Source: Prorocentrum cordatum
Lineage: Eukaryota > Sar > Dinophyceae > Prorocentrales > Prorocentraceae
Assembly (NCBI GenBank): GCA_963575745.1
Contig: CAUYUJ010006480.1
Location: 319,183-383,182, forward strand
Direction of reading: 5' to 3'
DNA length: 64,000 bases
The notes beneath the pieces were generated by a model. That model was not told the DNA's origin. It made no database searches and saw only the letters and a program-made list of their open reading frames with translations. A program made the translations under genes and the position numbers. Shown in pieces: positions 21,685-32,056 of the stretch; position 1 is the stretch's first letter, and every line of letters begins with the position of its first letter.

Positions 21685-23215
21685 GTCAGCATCATCATCA
21701 CCATCATCATCATCAGCATCATGGTCAGCATCATCATTATCAGCATCAACGCCATCATCACCATCATCATCATCATCATCATCATCACAATCATGATGAT
21801 CATCATCATCATCAACATCATCATCATCAGCATCAGCATCAGCATCATCAGCATCATCACAATCATCAGCATCATAATCATCATCAGCATCATCATCAGC
21901 AGCAACATAATCAGGATCATCAGCGTCATCATCATCATCATCATCATCAGCATCATCATCATCATCATCATCATCAACATCATCATCAACATCATCACCC
22001 ACTTCAGCACAGCACTCACACGTTTCGTGGCCCAATAGGGAGCCCCACCGAAGGCCCAGATGCCAGCGTTCGCATGCGGCCACCGCACCCATTTTGGCAC
22101 ACCCTCACACGATTCGTGGCCCCACAGGGCTCCACCGAAGGCCCAAATGCCAGCGTTCTTATGCGGTCGCCGCACCCATTTTGAAACAGCACTCACACGT
22201 TTCGTGGCTGCATAGGGAGCGCCACCGAAGGCCCAGATGCCAGCTTTCGTATGCGCCCATCGCACACATGTTGGCACACCTTCACACGTTTTGGTGGCCC
22301 CACATTGGGGGAGCCCCACCAGAGGCCCATATGCCAGCGTTCGCATGCCGCCACCGCAGCCATTTTGGCACACCCCTCACACGCTGCGTGGCCCCATAGG
22401 GAGTCTCACCTGAGGCCCAGATGCCAGCGTTCGCATGCGCCCACCACACCCATTTTGGCAGACCCCTCACACGTTTCGTGGCCCCACGGGGAGCCCCACC
22501 TAAGGCCCAGATGCCAGCGTTCGCACGCGCCCGCCGCACGCATTTTGGCACGCCCCTCACACGTTTCGTGATCCCATATTGAATTCTACCGAAGGCCCAC
22601 ATGCCAGCGTTCGCATGCGGCCACTGTGTCCATTTTGGCAGACCCCTCACACGTTTCGTGGCCCCACTGGGAGGGAGCCCCACAAAAGGCCCATATGCCA
22701 GCGTTCGCATGCGGCCACCGCACTCATGTCTGCACACCCCTCACACGGTTTGGTGGCCCCTCAGGGGGTGGAGAGCCCCACATGAAGCCCAAATGCCAGC
22801 GTTCGCATGCGGCCACCGCAGCCATTTTGGCACACCCCTCACACGCTGCGTGGCCCCATATGGAGCGCCACCGGAGCCCCAGATGCCAGCGTTCGCATGC
22901 GGCCACCGCACCCATCCTGGCACACCCCTCACACGTTTCGTGGCCCTCCACCGAAGGCCCAGATGCCAGCGTTCGCATGCGACCACCGCACGCATGTTGG
23001 CACACCCCTAACACGCTTCGTCGCCCCATAGGGAGCTCCACTGAAGGCCCAGATGCCAGCGCTCTCATGCGGCCACCGCACCCATTCTGGTACACCTTCA
23101 CACGCTTCGTGGGGCCATCGGGAGTTCCACCGAATGCGGCGCATACAACGACGGTGCCCAAAGCTGCATATGGTTGGGTCCTTCGCCAGACGAATGTTGT
23201 TTTTTGTTCCTAGAA
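21480..23215. repeat. composite satellite 2: about 90-bp repeats
   Basis: Starts with GTGTTGGGCCCTCGGTTTGA, the same leader as composite 1, then (TCA)n (21573-21995), then about 12 copies of an 80-105-base unit (CCAGATGCCAGCGTTCGCAT, GCGGCCACCGCACCCATTTT, GGCACACCCCTCACACG). It ends with AGCTGCATATGGTTGGGTCC, the same trailer as composite 1. The segment TTCGTGGCCCCATAGGGAGC is shared by both monomers, so the two arrays have a common origin. Confidence 0.9.
21573..21995. repeat. (TCA)n microsatellite
   Basis: About 420 bases of TCA/GCA triplets, giving His, Ser, Ile, Met and Asp homopolymer frames that are not genes. Confidence 0.95.
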
Positions 23216-23238
23216 TGGACTTGCAACTCGGCCGTGAA

Positions 23239-23330
23239 ACCGAGGCAGAGGAGGAGGAGGAGGAGGAGAAGGAGGAGGAGGAGGAGAAGGAGAAGGAGGA
23301 GGAGGAGGGGGAGGGGGGGGAGGAGGAACT
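23239..23330. repeat. (GGA)n microsatellite
   Basis: GGA/GGAGAA run directly after composite satellite 2 and a short unique stretch. Confidence 0.9.
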
Positions 23331-23727
23331 CCTGGAGCTCGAGCCACTCCTGCAGCCCGCGCCGGAGGTACCACGAGTGGCCGCTCGGGAGGTGCGTCAC
23401 GCGGAAGTTGCACAGGGTCTCGCCGCAGGCGTCCTTGGCGGCGCGCACCAAGGGGTAGAGGGAGGGGGGAAGGTTTTTTTGTCGGAGGCTGCTTCTTCGA
23501 AGGCGCGGGCCTTATATCTACGGACGAGGCTCGCGCCTTCTAAACAGCAGGGGTGTTCCTAAGGAGCCCTCCCCCCTCCCCCATACCCCCCTCTGCACGC
23601 CGCCGACGTCCGCCGAGTGCCCGAGGAGCGCGGCGGCAAAGAGGCGCTCCCTGGCCTCCGCGGCCTCGCCCTCGGCGCCGGCCGCGGGCGAGCCCTTGGC
23701 CTGCTCTGGGCGCTCGCCTGGCGCCAT
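23331..23727 (-). CDS. possible coding exons, minus strand, unrecognised
   Basis: In one minus frame two protein-like segments follow each other: GEAAEARERLFAAALLGHSA then DVGGVQRGV (about 23660-23570), and after two stops (about 23520) LVRAAKDACGETLCNFRVTH then LPSGHSWYLRRGLQEWLELQ (23451-23335). They share phase, so they could be exons separated by an intron holding the stops, or a decayed gene. The frame then runs into the GGA tract. No family recognised. Composition is unlike the repeat-derived frames. Confidence 0.28.
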
Positions 23728-24436
23728 CGCTGGGGAGGCGCCCCCCGCCTCTCCCGGCGGCGAGCCCCGGATGGAAGCGATAGGGGGGCAGGCCTTCTCC
23801 GAGGGCGGCGGGGCTTCCCGGAAGCTCTGACCGGTCGCCTCCGCCCCCGGAGGAGGCTCAAAAAGGCTTCTCGGGAGGCGCGAGGGCTTCTGCAGAGCTC
23901 CGCTGCCTTCTCACAGAAGGCCTGCCCCCCCCCCGCATGCACTTCCCCTCCGGGGCTCGCCGCCGACGCTCGGCCCTCGGCGCCCAAGGACGGCGAGGCG
24001 GCCAGCAGCTGAGGCCAGGGCACCCAGCCTTGGCGGCGCGAGCGGTGGAAGAAAATACACTCGGGGATGGACAGACCCCCCTTTAGTAAAACGTGGTCTA
24101 GTGAAGACGACCTGAGGCCCAAACCTGGCGGGCGCAGGCCTGGAAAATAACGGCCGCGGCGCCCTCTCGAGAACCGAAAACGGACAAATCACTAATCGAC
24201 GCGTCACTGTTGGGGGCTCTATCCACCCCCGATACACCAGCAGGAGCACAAACTCTCGGAGGCCGGCGCAGATTGACCGGAGCGGCACCACAGGCGCCGC
24301 CAGGGGGGGCGGGCGCCACGCAAGTGATCCGAGCGGACCTCCGATGGTCTATGCCCCGAACAGAATGCCAAGTCCGCCGATCTGGCGTGTGAGTTTCAAA
24401 GACCCTCAGAACAGCCTGGGCCTTCATTCCTGAGCC
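23728..24436. repeat. GC-rich spacer with CCTTCTC/GAGAAGG half-sites
   Basis: About 23790-23935 holds repeated GGCCTTCTC, GGCTTCTCGGGAGG and CCTTCTCACAGAAGGC elements, similar to 57825-57960. The remainder (to 24436) is unassigned, with a 170-codon minus frame of no recognised kind. Confidence 0.4.
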
Positions 24437-24560
24437 CCGCGCGGATTTCTTGGATCGGCGCTGGACCCCCCCCTCCCTGGCGCGCGGAGCGCGCCAGGGG
24501 CGGCGCCAGAGGCACCGCCGGGGAGGGGGGCCCCAGTGCCGATCCAAGGAAGCCGCGCGG
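24437..24560. repeat. inverted-repeat (MITE-like) element, family 1, best copy
   Basis: Terminal arms of 27 bases: CCGCGCGGATTTCTTGGATC plus GGCGCTG on the left, and its complement with three mismatches on the right (24534-24560). Inside is a perfect palindrome CCCTGGCGCGC-GGA-GCGCGCCAGGG (24475-24499). The whole would fold as a long hairpin of about 124 bases. No coding capacity. Confidence 0.85.
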
Positions 24561-24744
24561 AGCTCCGAAAGTTTACGTTTCCGCTTAAGTCGGGCGTCTC
24601 CCTCTTTCAACTTTACTGGGGGGTGGGTGATGGGGTGGCTCTGCCGGGGTAGGGTGAGGGGGGGGATGGTCGATTTAATTCATGGGGCGGAATCGGAACT
24701 CAAGCTCACTCCGGGACGGCCCCCTCGCCCCGGGACGGCCTCAA

Positions 24745-25110
24745 CATGGGCCAGGAGGGCCCCGAGTCGCCGAACAATCGCTACAAGACGCCCAGAATGT
24801 CCCCAAGACAGCTCCAGAAAACCCAAAGAAGCAAACAATGCCCCATTCCCAAAAGAAACCGCCTCGTGGGCCTTCAGAGCGTCGCAGACGCCCCAAAAGA
24901 GCGCCAAAACTACCCAAGAAGCCGCCAAGAGGGCTCCGAAACGGCCCAGGAAGGGCCTAAGAGGCGCCCGAGAAAGGCGCCAAGACGGCGGAAGAAGCGC
25001 CGAAGACGGCCCAAGAAACCCCCAGCAGGCCCCCAGAGGCCCCCAAGAGGCCTGAAGAGGCCCTGAGAGGCTTCCAACTGGCCCCGAAGAGACCCCCTGA
25101 ACCCCCCCAA
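24745..25110. repeat. degenerate CCCAAGA-type minisatellite
   Basis: Runs of CCAAGAGGCC, CCAAGACGGC and AAGAAACC with a drifting period of 9-15 bases. On minus this reads as a Leu/Gly/Trp/Arg-rich artefact (LGRLGAFLGRL). The same repeat dominates 38760-41000. Confidence 0.7.
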
Positions 25111-25549
25111 AACCCCCAATAGTTTCAAAAAATGCATCCAAAATGCCTTCTAAAGACCTCCAAGCTGCATCCGAGACTCCCCCCGGGAAGCCCAAAGCCG
25201 GCCCCAATGTTTCCACGACGCTTGCGTCGGAACGCAACCGCTGCAGTACAAAAGGTTTTTCCACGCTTTCACATTTTCTCCCGTCTTCGGCGCCCTTCAC
25301 ATCCATGATCTCACAGGGGCCCGCAGGTGACCGCGCGAAAGCCCCACTGACCCTCAAAACACCATGGTTCCCAGCAGAGACCGGTGATGCTCAAGGCTCC
25401 ACAAAGAACTGCGACGCAGACAGCTCGAGCACAAAACTTTTCAGAGAGTGCGCCAAATCGGCGAGGTGTCAACCCAAAGAGGGCCATCACCTGACCCCAA
25501 GAGGCTTTCCAACAACCGCCGAACATCTTCAACACCCGCCGAAAATCTC
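25111..25549. other. unassigned sequence
   Basis: Plus and minus frames of about 230 codons overlap. No motif recognised. Confidence 0.3.
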
Positions 25550-25790
25550 CTCCTCCTCCTCGTCACGCTCCACCTGCTCCCCCTCCCAGTCTTGCACTTC
25601 CCGTTTCCTCCTGCTCCTCCTCATCTCCAGCATCCTGTTACTCCTGCCCCTCCCCCCCACCCCCCTCCACCTCATCATGATCCTCGTCGTCCTCGTCCTC
25701 GTCCTCGTCTTCGTCCTCGTCCTCGTCGTCGTCGTCCTCCTCCTCCTCCTCCTCGTCCTCCTCCTCCTCCGTTTCCTCGTCTTCTTCATC
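25550..25790. repeat. (CTC)n / (GTC)n pyrimidine-rich tract
   Basis: CTCCTC and CCTCGTCCTCGTC repeats. Leu/Val/Pro frames are artefacts. Confidence 0.9.
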
Positions 25791-25810
25791 CTACCCCATT
25801 GCCTCCATTT

Positions 25811-26062
25811 TGAGCAGGGACCAACCGTCCCGGCATTCCTATAGGCCTACCACGACATGTTCTAAGAACCCAACATGTTCTAATAACAAGAACAATGTTC
25901 TTAACACGTAGAAGCCTTTTTCTTTATATATATATATATATATAAAAAACGCTCGTCCATACATATCTAAGAACACTTTGTGGAAACCGCGCGAAGTTAT
26001 TATAACATTCTTTGGTATGTAGGCGCGTAGGCGAGCTGGGACGCTTCGCCACTGCTTGATCC
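25811..26062. repeat. dispersed repeat with AGAACA/TGTTCT core, copy 1
   Basis: Starts TTGAGCAGGGACCAACCGTC CCGGCATTCC, then clustered TGTTCT/AGAACA half-sites, a (TA)n run (25925-25943), AACATTCTTTGG, and ends GACGCTTCGCCACTGCT. The same ends enclose a differently filled core at 59648-59884. Confidence 0.75.
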
Positions 26063-26660
26063 ATTCCCACTCTTCATCATCATCCTCACCGCTCGCCGTC
26101 GTCGCCGGTCACGACCGCCATCGCGCGCTTCTGGCAGCAACGGAAACGTCCCGGATCGGCGACACTGGCCGGAGGCCACTACATTAGATCGCTACAGAGA
26201 ATACTATAGAAAATGGCAAATAGCATGGACAGTGTACCCGTGCTACGGAAGACCAGACGGCAAACCATTTGAGGGAGAAGATGGGAGCGCGCAGCGAAAT
26301 TCCACAACCCAAGCCGAAGACCAATGGCAACCACACGGACAGCTGTCCTACAAGCGTGGCCAAAATTCGGGCCGCAAATTCGTGTAGAGGAGAGGCCGAG
26401 GAGGAAGAGACGAGACACAATACTGGGACATAAGCTGGCCAACCTGCAATAGGTGAGCCGGTCCGCGCCGACCAGAAAAGAGAAAAGAGGCGAACGACTA
26501 GATTTAAACAGCCCCTGTGGCCCAGATGGCCAGAAATCATACGTCCAGCACGTGAGACAGGATAAATGTGTTGCGTGCGCAATCCCAACGACCACCAGAA
26601 TGCACACGACGGTAGCTGGGAAACGAGAGAGCACGGCCGCCCCAGACTCGGGCCCCAGAG
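26063..26660. other. unassigned sequence upstream of the full LINE
   Basis: On plus, broken frames include DLNSPCGPDGQKSYVQHVRQ near 26490-26555 and an Arg-rich stretch, somewhat like LINE linker sequence. On minus there are two frames of about 200 codons. Motifs are too weak to call a gene or element. Confidence 0.25.
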
Positions 26661-26783
26661 AGAGGAGGAGGAGGAGGAGGAGGAGGAGGAGGAGGAGGAG
26701 GAGGAGGACGAGGAGGAGGAGGAGGAGGAGAAGGAGGAGGAGGAGGAGGAGGAGAAGGAGGAGGAGGAGGAGGGAGGAGGGGG
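26661..26783. repeat. (GGA)n microsatellite at the LINE 5' junction
   Basis: GGA run that ends directly at the first base of the spliced leader. Confidence 0.95.
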
Positions 26784-26805
26784 TCCGTAGCCATTTTGGC
26801 TCAAG
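26784..26805 (+). other. intact dinoflagellate spliced-leader sequence (22/22)
   Basis: T, then CCGTAGCCATTTTGGC, then TCAAG: identical to the conserved DinoSL that is trans-spliced to dinoflagellate mRNAs. The next bases are TCCGG and not a GT donor, so this is not an SL RNA gene. It is the 5' end of a trans-spliced mRNA that was reverse transcribed and inserted. A 71-base leader separates it from the first ATG. Confidence 0.95.
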
Positions 26806-26876
26806 TCCGGAGGCAGGTGCCAGGCACATCACTTCGGTACCCTAGCTCTCACCTTGTGCGCACATTGTGAGACGAC

Positions 26877-27800
26877 ATGGATGGCAAAGCATCTCGGAAT
26901 TGCTGGACGTGTGCCAACAAGCGCTGCGGGTACAAAGGCAATTTCCACTGGCGCACCACGTGTCGCATCTGTGGGATAGAGCCTCCCAGCGTGCCCAAAG
27001 GTTCCCCGCAACGTGGGCCGTCAGGCAAGTGGAAAGATGGACCTCCCCGCGCTGGCCCTTCTGCTCTCATTCTGTCCGACGAGCTCGTTGCTGTGTATGC
27101 TAAGATGCCTAGCGCCGACTATGCAGTTGTTGCTCAAGGTCTGTCACCCAAGAATGCGGCTCGAGTTGCGGCGGCTCGTAGCCTTCAGAATGCTGACGCC
27201 CTCCCCACGGCTCGTGCTGCTCGTCAGGCGTCTGATGCTATCTAGCAGAAGCTCGAACATGCGCAATCCAAGCATGATAAGGCTGCGGCTGCGGCGGCCA
27301 AAGCCATGGAGTATATGCAACAGTGTGCCACCGACCTGGCCGAGTGCAAGGCCAAGGCCGTCGAGGCGGCCAGCAAGGCGGCAGCCGCCTACGCCGCCAT
27401 CGGAGGTGGCAAGCAGCAATCCTCTGACCCTCTCGCGCAGCTCGAGAGCCTCGCCCAGTCCCTCGCCGCCGTTGTGCCCAACGCAGCAGAGGCGCTCAGG
27501 CCCATCGCCGAGCAGGTCAGGGCGCAGCTCGAGGAGCAGCAGGCCAAAGCAGCAGCAGATGCAGCAGCGGAGGCCGAACACCAGCACCAGCAGCAGGCCC
27601 AGCAGCAGCCACAGGCTCAGGTGCCTCCTGGTGCTAGCGGCGTGCCTGGCGTTCCAGATGCAGCTTTCTGGGGGCAGTATGGCAAGCCCGAGTTCTTCGA
27701 TGAATTCCTCAAGGCTCAGAATATCCCTGTCAGTAAGCCTCAGATATGGAACAGGATCCTGACGCTGCAGGCTCCGAGGGCAGGACCAAGATCAGCCTCT
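26877..27800 (+). pseudogene. LINE first ORF: zinc-finger, Ala/Gln-rich protein
   Basis: Starts MDGKASRNCWTCANKRCGYK. A zinc-ribbon-like finger uses Cys9, Cys12, Cys29 and Cys32 around KGNFHWRTTCRIC, as expected for a nucleic-acid-binding N-terminal domain of these LINE proteins. At codon 123 a TAG (27243-27245) replaces what was probably CAG. The same frame then runs on through an Ala-rich, probably helical stretch (CKAKAVEAASKAAAAYAAIG), QLEEQQAKAAADAAAEAEHQ and a Gln/Pro-rich linker, reaching GKPEFFDEFLKAQNIPVSKP. The endonuclease follows, so this may be the N-terminal part of one polyprotein. Confidence 0.75.
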
Positions 27801-27879
27801 CACTCTACACCAGTCTCCTGGCAGCCATGCAGGAGCACGCCGCCAAGAAAACCAGGGTTTCCTCGCCCTCTTCCTAACA

Positions 27880-28631
27880 CGTGGACTTTCATCACCTCCA
27901 ATGTCTCAGGCCGTGTTCGGCTCGAGACAATACTAAACTCGCAGGCCGTAGTGGATGCGGATGCGCTCGGCGCACAGGAGCATCACGTTTCGCAATGTTC
28001 AGCTTGGGAGCAGCGGCGCCGACACATGGGCTGGAGGGCTTCGGCTACCGAGGCCAAGTCGACAGGGCAGGGAGGCACGTCAGGCGGTCTCTTTCACATG
28101 GTTCAACAGCGTCACGGTTTGTCGAGGCTGGTCGACCAGCCACCAGCTCCTGAGGAAGCAAGAGTAGCAGTACGTCATATGCCTGGTGTGGTACCTGGCG
28201 GCATACTGCGGGCAGTTGTATACGTGAAACGACTCGCAGGGTCTGTCCCCTTCGAACTGGAATATATTGTGCAGGCTTGGTGCAGTTGTCAGGCAGCTTG
28301 GCATGCCATACATTCTCGCAGGAGATTGGAACCTCAGGCCAGAAGAGCTGGCGGGTTCAGATTGGGTGGAAGCATTTCAGGTCGTATTATTTCGCCCAGC
28401 GTCGCCACGTGCACAGGCGGCTCAGGCAATGTGTTGGACTACTTCATTGAATCCGAAGGCCTTCAGTATCGCCAGCAGCTGTGCGTGCTCACCGGCATCG
28501 GCACCACTCCGCACGACCCCGTCAAGCTGTGTATCCAGGGGCTGCAGCAAGTCCCTACATTACCTCAGATTCGTGTACCACACACATGTTCCCTCGGCAA
28601 CGGCCTCAGGGACCCAGGATGGAAAGTATGA
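27880..28631 (+). pseudogene. LINE AP-type endonuclease domain
   Basis: Endonuclease/exonuclease/phosphatase fold that nicks the target DNA. Visible motifs in order: FITSNVSGRV (N-terminal strand), LGAQEHHV with the catalytic Glu (27978-27980), ILAGDWNLRPEEL with catalytic Asp and Asn (28321-28332, in the +1 frame), GNVLDYFI, and TTPHDPVKL with the final His (28512-28514, back in the first frame). So the active-site residues are all still encoded, but a pair of frameshifts separates GDWN from the rest. This is a recent loss. The frame ends at a TGA (28629-28631). Confidence 0.8.
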
Positions 28632-29152
28632 TCTGGCACTCCGTCGAGGACAAGGTTCGCGCCCAGGTTGCCACCCAGGAGTTGTGGGAGAGTTTCGTGC
28701 GCGCCATGGAGCGCGAGTTCGTGGACATCTACCAGATAGACTCCAGCGTGTCGCACCTCTACTTGGGCAGGGCCAGGCCTCTGAGGCGCCAGCGAGCTGC
28801 CGCGCGCAAGCCCTCGGCGATGCCGCACCCGAGGCTCTCGCCATTCGCCACGTGGTGGCGGCTAGTAGCGCAAGTGTTTAGTGAGCTTGGCAAATTTCAG
28901 TCTGCTTCGCACCGTCGTGCCACGCTCTCGCTGGCCGACGAGCTCGCTACGCAAGGTGATAGGTTCACCGATGCCAGCGCCAAGCCGTGGGTCGTTCTTC
29001 TGTGGGTTGCGTCCTCGGTGTCGTGGGAGCTCTCGGCCTCTCTTGGGCACATCGGCAGACGGCTGTCAGGCAAGCGCTAACGAGCGGCTGCATATCATAG
29101 AGATACCAGCTGGGAGAACTGGGTCGAGTCTCACTCCGATGGAGGAGGGGCC
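28632..29152 (+). pseudogene. LINE linker between endonuclease and reverse transcriptase
   Basis: A plus frame (28481-29080) gives IWHSVEDKVRAQVATQELWE, SFVRAMEREFVDIYQID and RATLSLADELATQGDRFTDA, the helical connector between EN and RT in this element type. No catalytic motif. Confidence 0.55.
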
Positions 29153-30476
29153 TTGTTTCAACCGTCGAAGCCACCCACGCCGTGGCACAGCGGCCCTAAT
29201 TTCAGGCATGGCGACTCTCTGCCGCCAGCGCCAGCCAGTCAGGAGGAGGAGATGGAGTTGCTTGTGTCTGGGTGGGGGGAGTACTGGGAAGTGAAGTCCC
29301 TGAGTGACCCGCTCGTTTGGCCCGCAGACAGGGGGCCCGAGCTGCCAGGCTTCGACCTGGAGGATCTGAAGTCGTGTCTTCGTAGTTTCAAGGCCGCCAG
29401 CGGAGCAGGATCTGATCAAATCTCGCCGAGGCGGCTGCTAGAGCTGCCAGATGAAGGTCTTGGGTGCTTCAGGCAGCTCATCCTTACAATTGAACGCAGC
29501 TTCGAGTGGCCGCAGTTGTGGACGAAGGTAGTCTTCATCTTGAAGCGCACGGGAGGCCTGCGCCCCATCGCGCTCATGCACATCACCTCTCGAGTGCAGG
29601 GGCGGCTTCGTCGCCCGCTCATTAGGCGTTGGCAGGAACAGAACTTTCGCGAGCTTTGGTGGCCGACTCGGGGGAGGGGGTCGGATCGGCTTGTCTGGGT
29701 CCAAGCTGCCTTCGCCGAATGGGCCCAAGGGCGTGAGCTCGCCACCTTGATGCTCCAGCTTGTGATTGTAGCCCCGCTTGATGCGGTGCAGGCCGCCTTT
29801 TCCGCTGCGCGCTGCTCGCGAGGTGCAGATCGGGGTGGCTGTCGATGATTCGGGCGTGCACAAGGTTGGTTCCTCCGAGCAGGCGCGTGACACTTTAGTT
29901 CAGGCCACGCGCACGTTGCGTGATCAGCCAGACGCGGTGCATCTTCCTATCAGCAGGCCAAAGTCACGAGTGCTGGCCTCCTGCCCTGTGTTGAGAGCGC
30001 AGCTTGCCACAGCGCCTCGGGCCAAGCGTGTAAACGGTGCGCATAGCGAGCGCAATCTTGGCATCGATTATGCAGCAGGTGGGGCGATCAAGCGCCACGC
30101 CAACATAGAGCGCATGCATGCGTCGCGAGTGCGGCATAAGAAGATCTTAGTCTTGTCTGGCAAACTTTTGAGAAGGCGTGTGCATCATATGGTTCGAGCG
30201 GCCGCGCAGGCCTCCACCTCGTACGGGTCGGGGGTGATGGGCTGTAACGGACGTGAGCTCACCCTCGCCAGATATCAGCAGGCTAGTGTTCAGTCGCAGA
30301 AGCTCGCGGGCAGGTGGATCCCCCAATGCTGCAGCTTTCAAGTATACCGCGCATTGATCCAGCATGCCACCTCAATGTCTCCCCCTTCTCTCGATCGCCT
30401 TCTCTCTTTGGGACGGGCGGGTTCCTCGAGGAGTGGTGGTGCAAGGTCTTGCTGGAGCGTGGAGTCAGTTAAGTGA
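29153..30476 (+). pseudogene. LINE reverse transcriptase with a palm deletion
   Basis: Fingers region in the frame 29153-29848: FKAASGAGSDQISPRRLLEL, then FILKRTGGLRPIALMHITSR, then RRPLIRRWQEQNFREL, matching RT blocks 1-2. The palm then goes almost directly from LDAVQAAF (29775-29805) to GVAVDDSGV in the next frame (VDD at 29841-29849). Motif B and the stretch leading to motif C, about 70-90 residues in this family, are missing. After VDD the thumb continues with PISRPKSRVLASCPVLRAQL and NLGIDYAAGGAIKRHANIER. The deletion plus the frameshift abolishes activity. Confidence 0.8.
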
Positions 30477-31060
30477 GCACGGCTCACCGTGGAAAGGAGT
30501 CCGCGGACCGTTCACGGCAGCGGTCGCTACTGCCAGGCGTCTAGGTATCACGATGAATGGTCTCGATTGGCACCATCCCAGTGTGGACGATTTCTCGGTT
30601 GAGGCGCTGTCCACGCACTGTTGAGAAAGCCCTGGTGACTGTTGTAGGCAGCTGGCTCTGGAGCAAGGTCGCGGACCACCTTCAGGCTCCTGAGTTCGCG
30701 CAGGGCCCTTTTTTGGCTCTCATCAAGTCTGGCATGTCCAAGCTAAAGTCGCATGACAAAGCGTGCGTGGCTAGTGTTGTCTCGGGCGGCCAATGGCCTC
30801 AGGACAGGCAGTTCCAGTTGGGGCTTTCCGCTGAGCAAGAGTGCAGAGCGTGCCGCGCCGCCCCATGAACCCTTCTGCACCGCCATGTAGGGTGCGCAGG
30901 TCACCACGAGTTGCTAGAGCTTGAGCAGGAGCCGCCAGAGTGTACGCAGGCTTTGATAAGGGCAGCGGCCAATCCTCTTGTTCGCCTTCTCCCCGAGAGG
31001 TTGCTCGCGCCGCTGCCTGCCCCTCCTCCGCCTCGCCCGCCCCCCCCAGGAGAATAGTGG
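30477..31060 (+). pseudogene. LINE post-RT region with zinc knuckle
   Basis: Contains WKGVRGPFTAAVATARRLG (30490-30550, one frame), then in the frame starting near 30557 WPQDRQFQLGLSAEQECRAC followed by a stop and LLHRHVGC. C-x2-C with a following HRHxGC is the knuckle found just before RNase H. The minus-strand copy has a matching stretch, WSGIRGPISAFIAVLR, at 49100-49210. Confidence 0.65.
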
Positions 31061-31084
31061 CTCTATGGGGGCCCCGACCTCCTA

Positions 31085-32056
31085 GGAGGGGACTGTTTTC
31101 TAGATGGAAGTTCGTTCGACTCGGAGTTGCCCCCCCCACGGCGCGCTCGCTTGGCTGGGCCATCGCTTCGACGCATGATGACCCCGACTTGCCCCCGAGC
31201 CGCGCGAAGCGCGCGGCGGTTGCTGGAGGGCTTCCCGCGGGGCATTGTGATATCGATGCTTGTGAGCTCTGGGCCTTACTGATGGGCCTCAAGCAGGCCC
31301 TCCCTGGCGCTGTTTTCTGGACCGGCCCCAGCTTTGTCTTTTCGGTGATCTGGTCCCGAGGGCGCCAGTTTTGCTGCTCAGCCAGGAGTGCGCGGGCCGA
31401 CATATGGATGTTAGTGCGGCGTGCCATCGAGGACAGAGGTGGCCTCGATCAGCTCAGCCTTCGCAAGGACAAGGCGCGCACCAGCCAAGCAGATGTCGTT
31501 TCTGGATGTGTTTCGGCAAGAGCCCAGATCGGTAACGAGCTAGCCGATCAATCTGCGAAGCAAGCCGCAGAGTACAGTCGTGCCCCGCTTGAGTATCGCA
31601 ACTTTTTCAGAAGTAACTTCAAGGCGGTGAGCGCGCTCACTAAGTGGGTCCGAGTGTGTGGGCCGCCTATGGCCGACCTTGATTGTTTGCATGAAGCGTG
31701 TCAAAAGAGTGGTCTCTAGCACGCCCGTGTTGCAGGTGATTCCTTCTCCATCTGTGGTCTCGTCGGTCGAGGCCCGAGCCGACGTTGCGGTCGCCGCTTT
31801 GCAGAGAGATGGACATGCCACGCATCGAGCTTACCCCTTCACCCTCACGGGCGGGAAACGAGGAGCGGTCTGCGCCTTGTGTGCGGCTGGGGGCGTCACC
31901 ATCTCCAAGCAGTTTCGAGAGCCGTGCCCGCCTGAGCCATCTGTTTTGGGCAAGCGCGTGCTGCGTAACCTCGAGCAGGGCCGATACAAGCAAGGCAAGG
32001 AGTGGATACTCCTCACTGAGCGTTGGACTCCAGCAAGCTTGAGCTGCAGCGGTCAA
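31085..32056 (+). pseudogene. LINE RNase H and C-terminal zinc finger
   Basis: RNase H removes the RNA strand after cDNA synthesis. First motif: CFLDGSSFDS with catalytic Asp (31103-31105). In another frame CELWALLMGLKQALPG gives the catalytic Glu (31264-31266), and AQIGNELADQSAKQAAEYSR gives the final Asp (31546-31548). Then in the first frame HATHRAYPFTLTGGKRGAVC with ALCAAGG, SKQFREPCPPEP and VLRNLEQGRY make up the C-terminal Cys finger. At least two frameshifts split the domain. Confidence 0.75.

Noticed and set aside
21573-21995. His-, Ile- or Met-rich protein over the (TCA)n run, and similar frames at 63116-63885
   Set aside because: Triplet-repeat artefacts in every frame.
26063-26660. 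A further LINE fragment upstream of the full element
   Set aside because: Only a weak resemblance (GPDGQKSYVQHVRQ); no catalytic or finger motif in order.
26784-26805. A spliced-leader RNA gene
   Set aside because: No GT donor follows the leader, and a LINE leader and ORF follow directly; it is a relic of a spliced mRNA.
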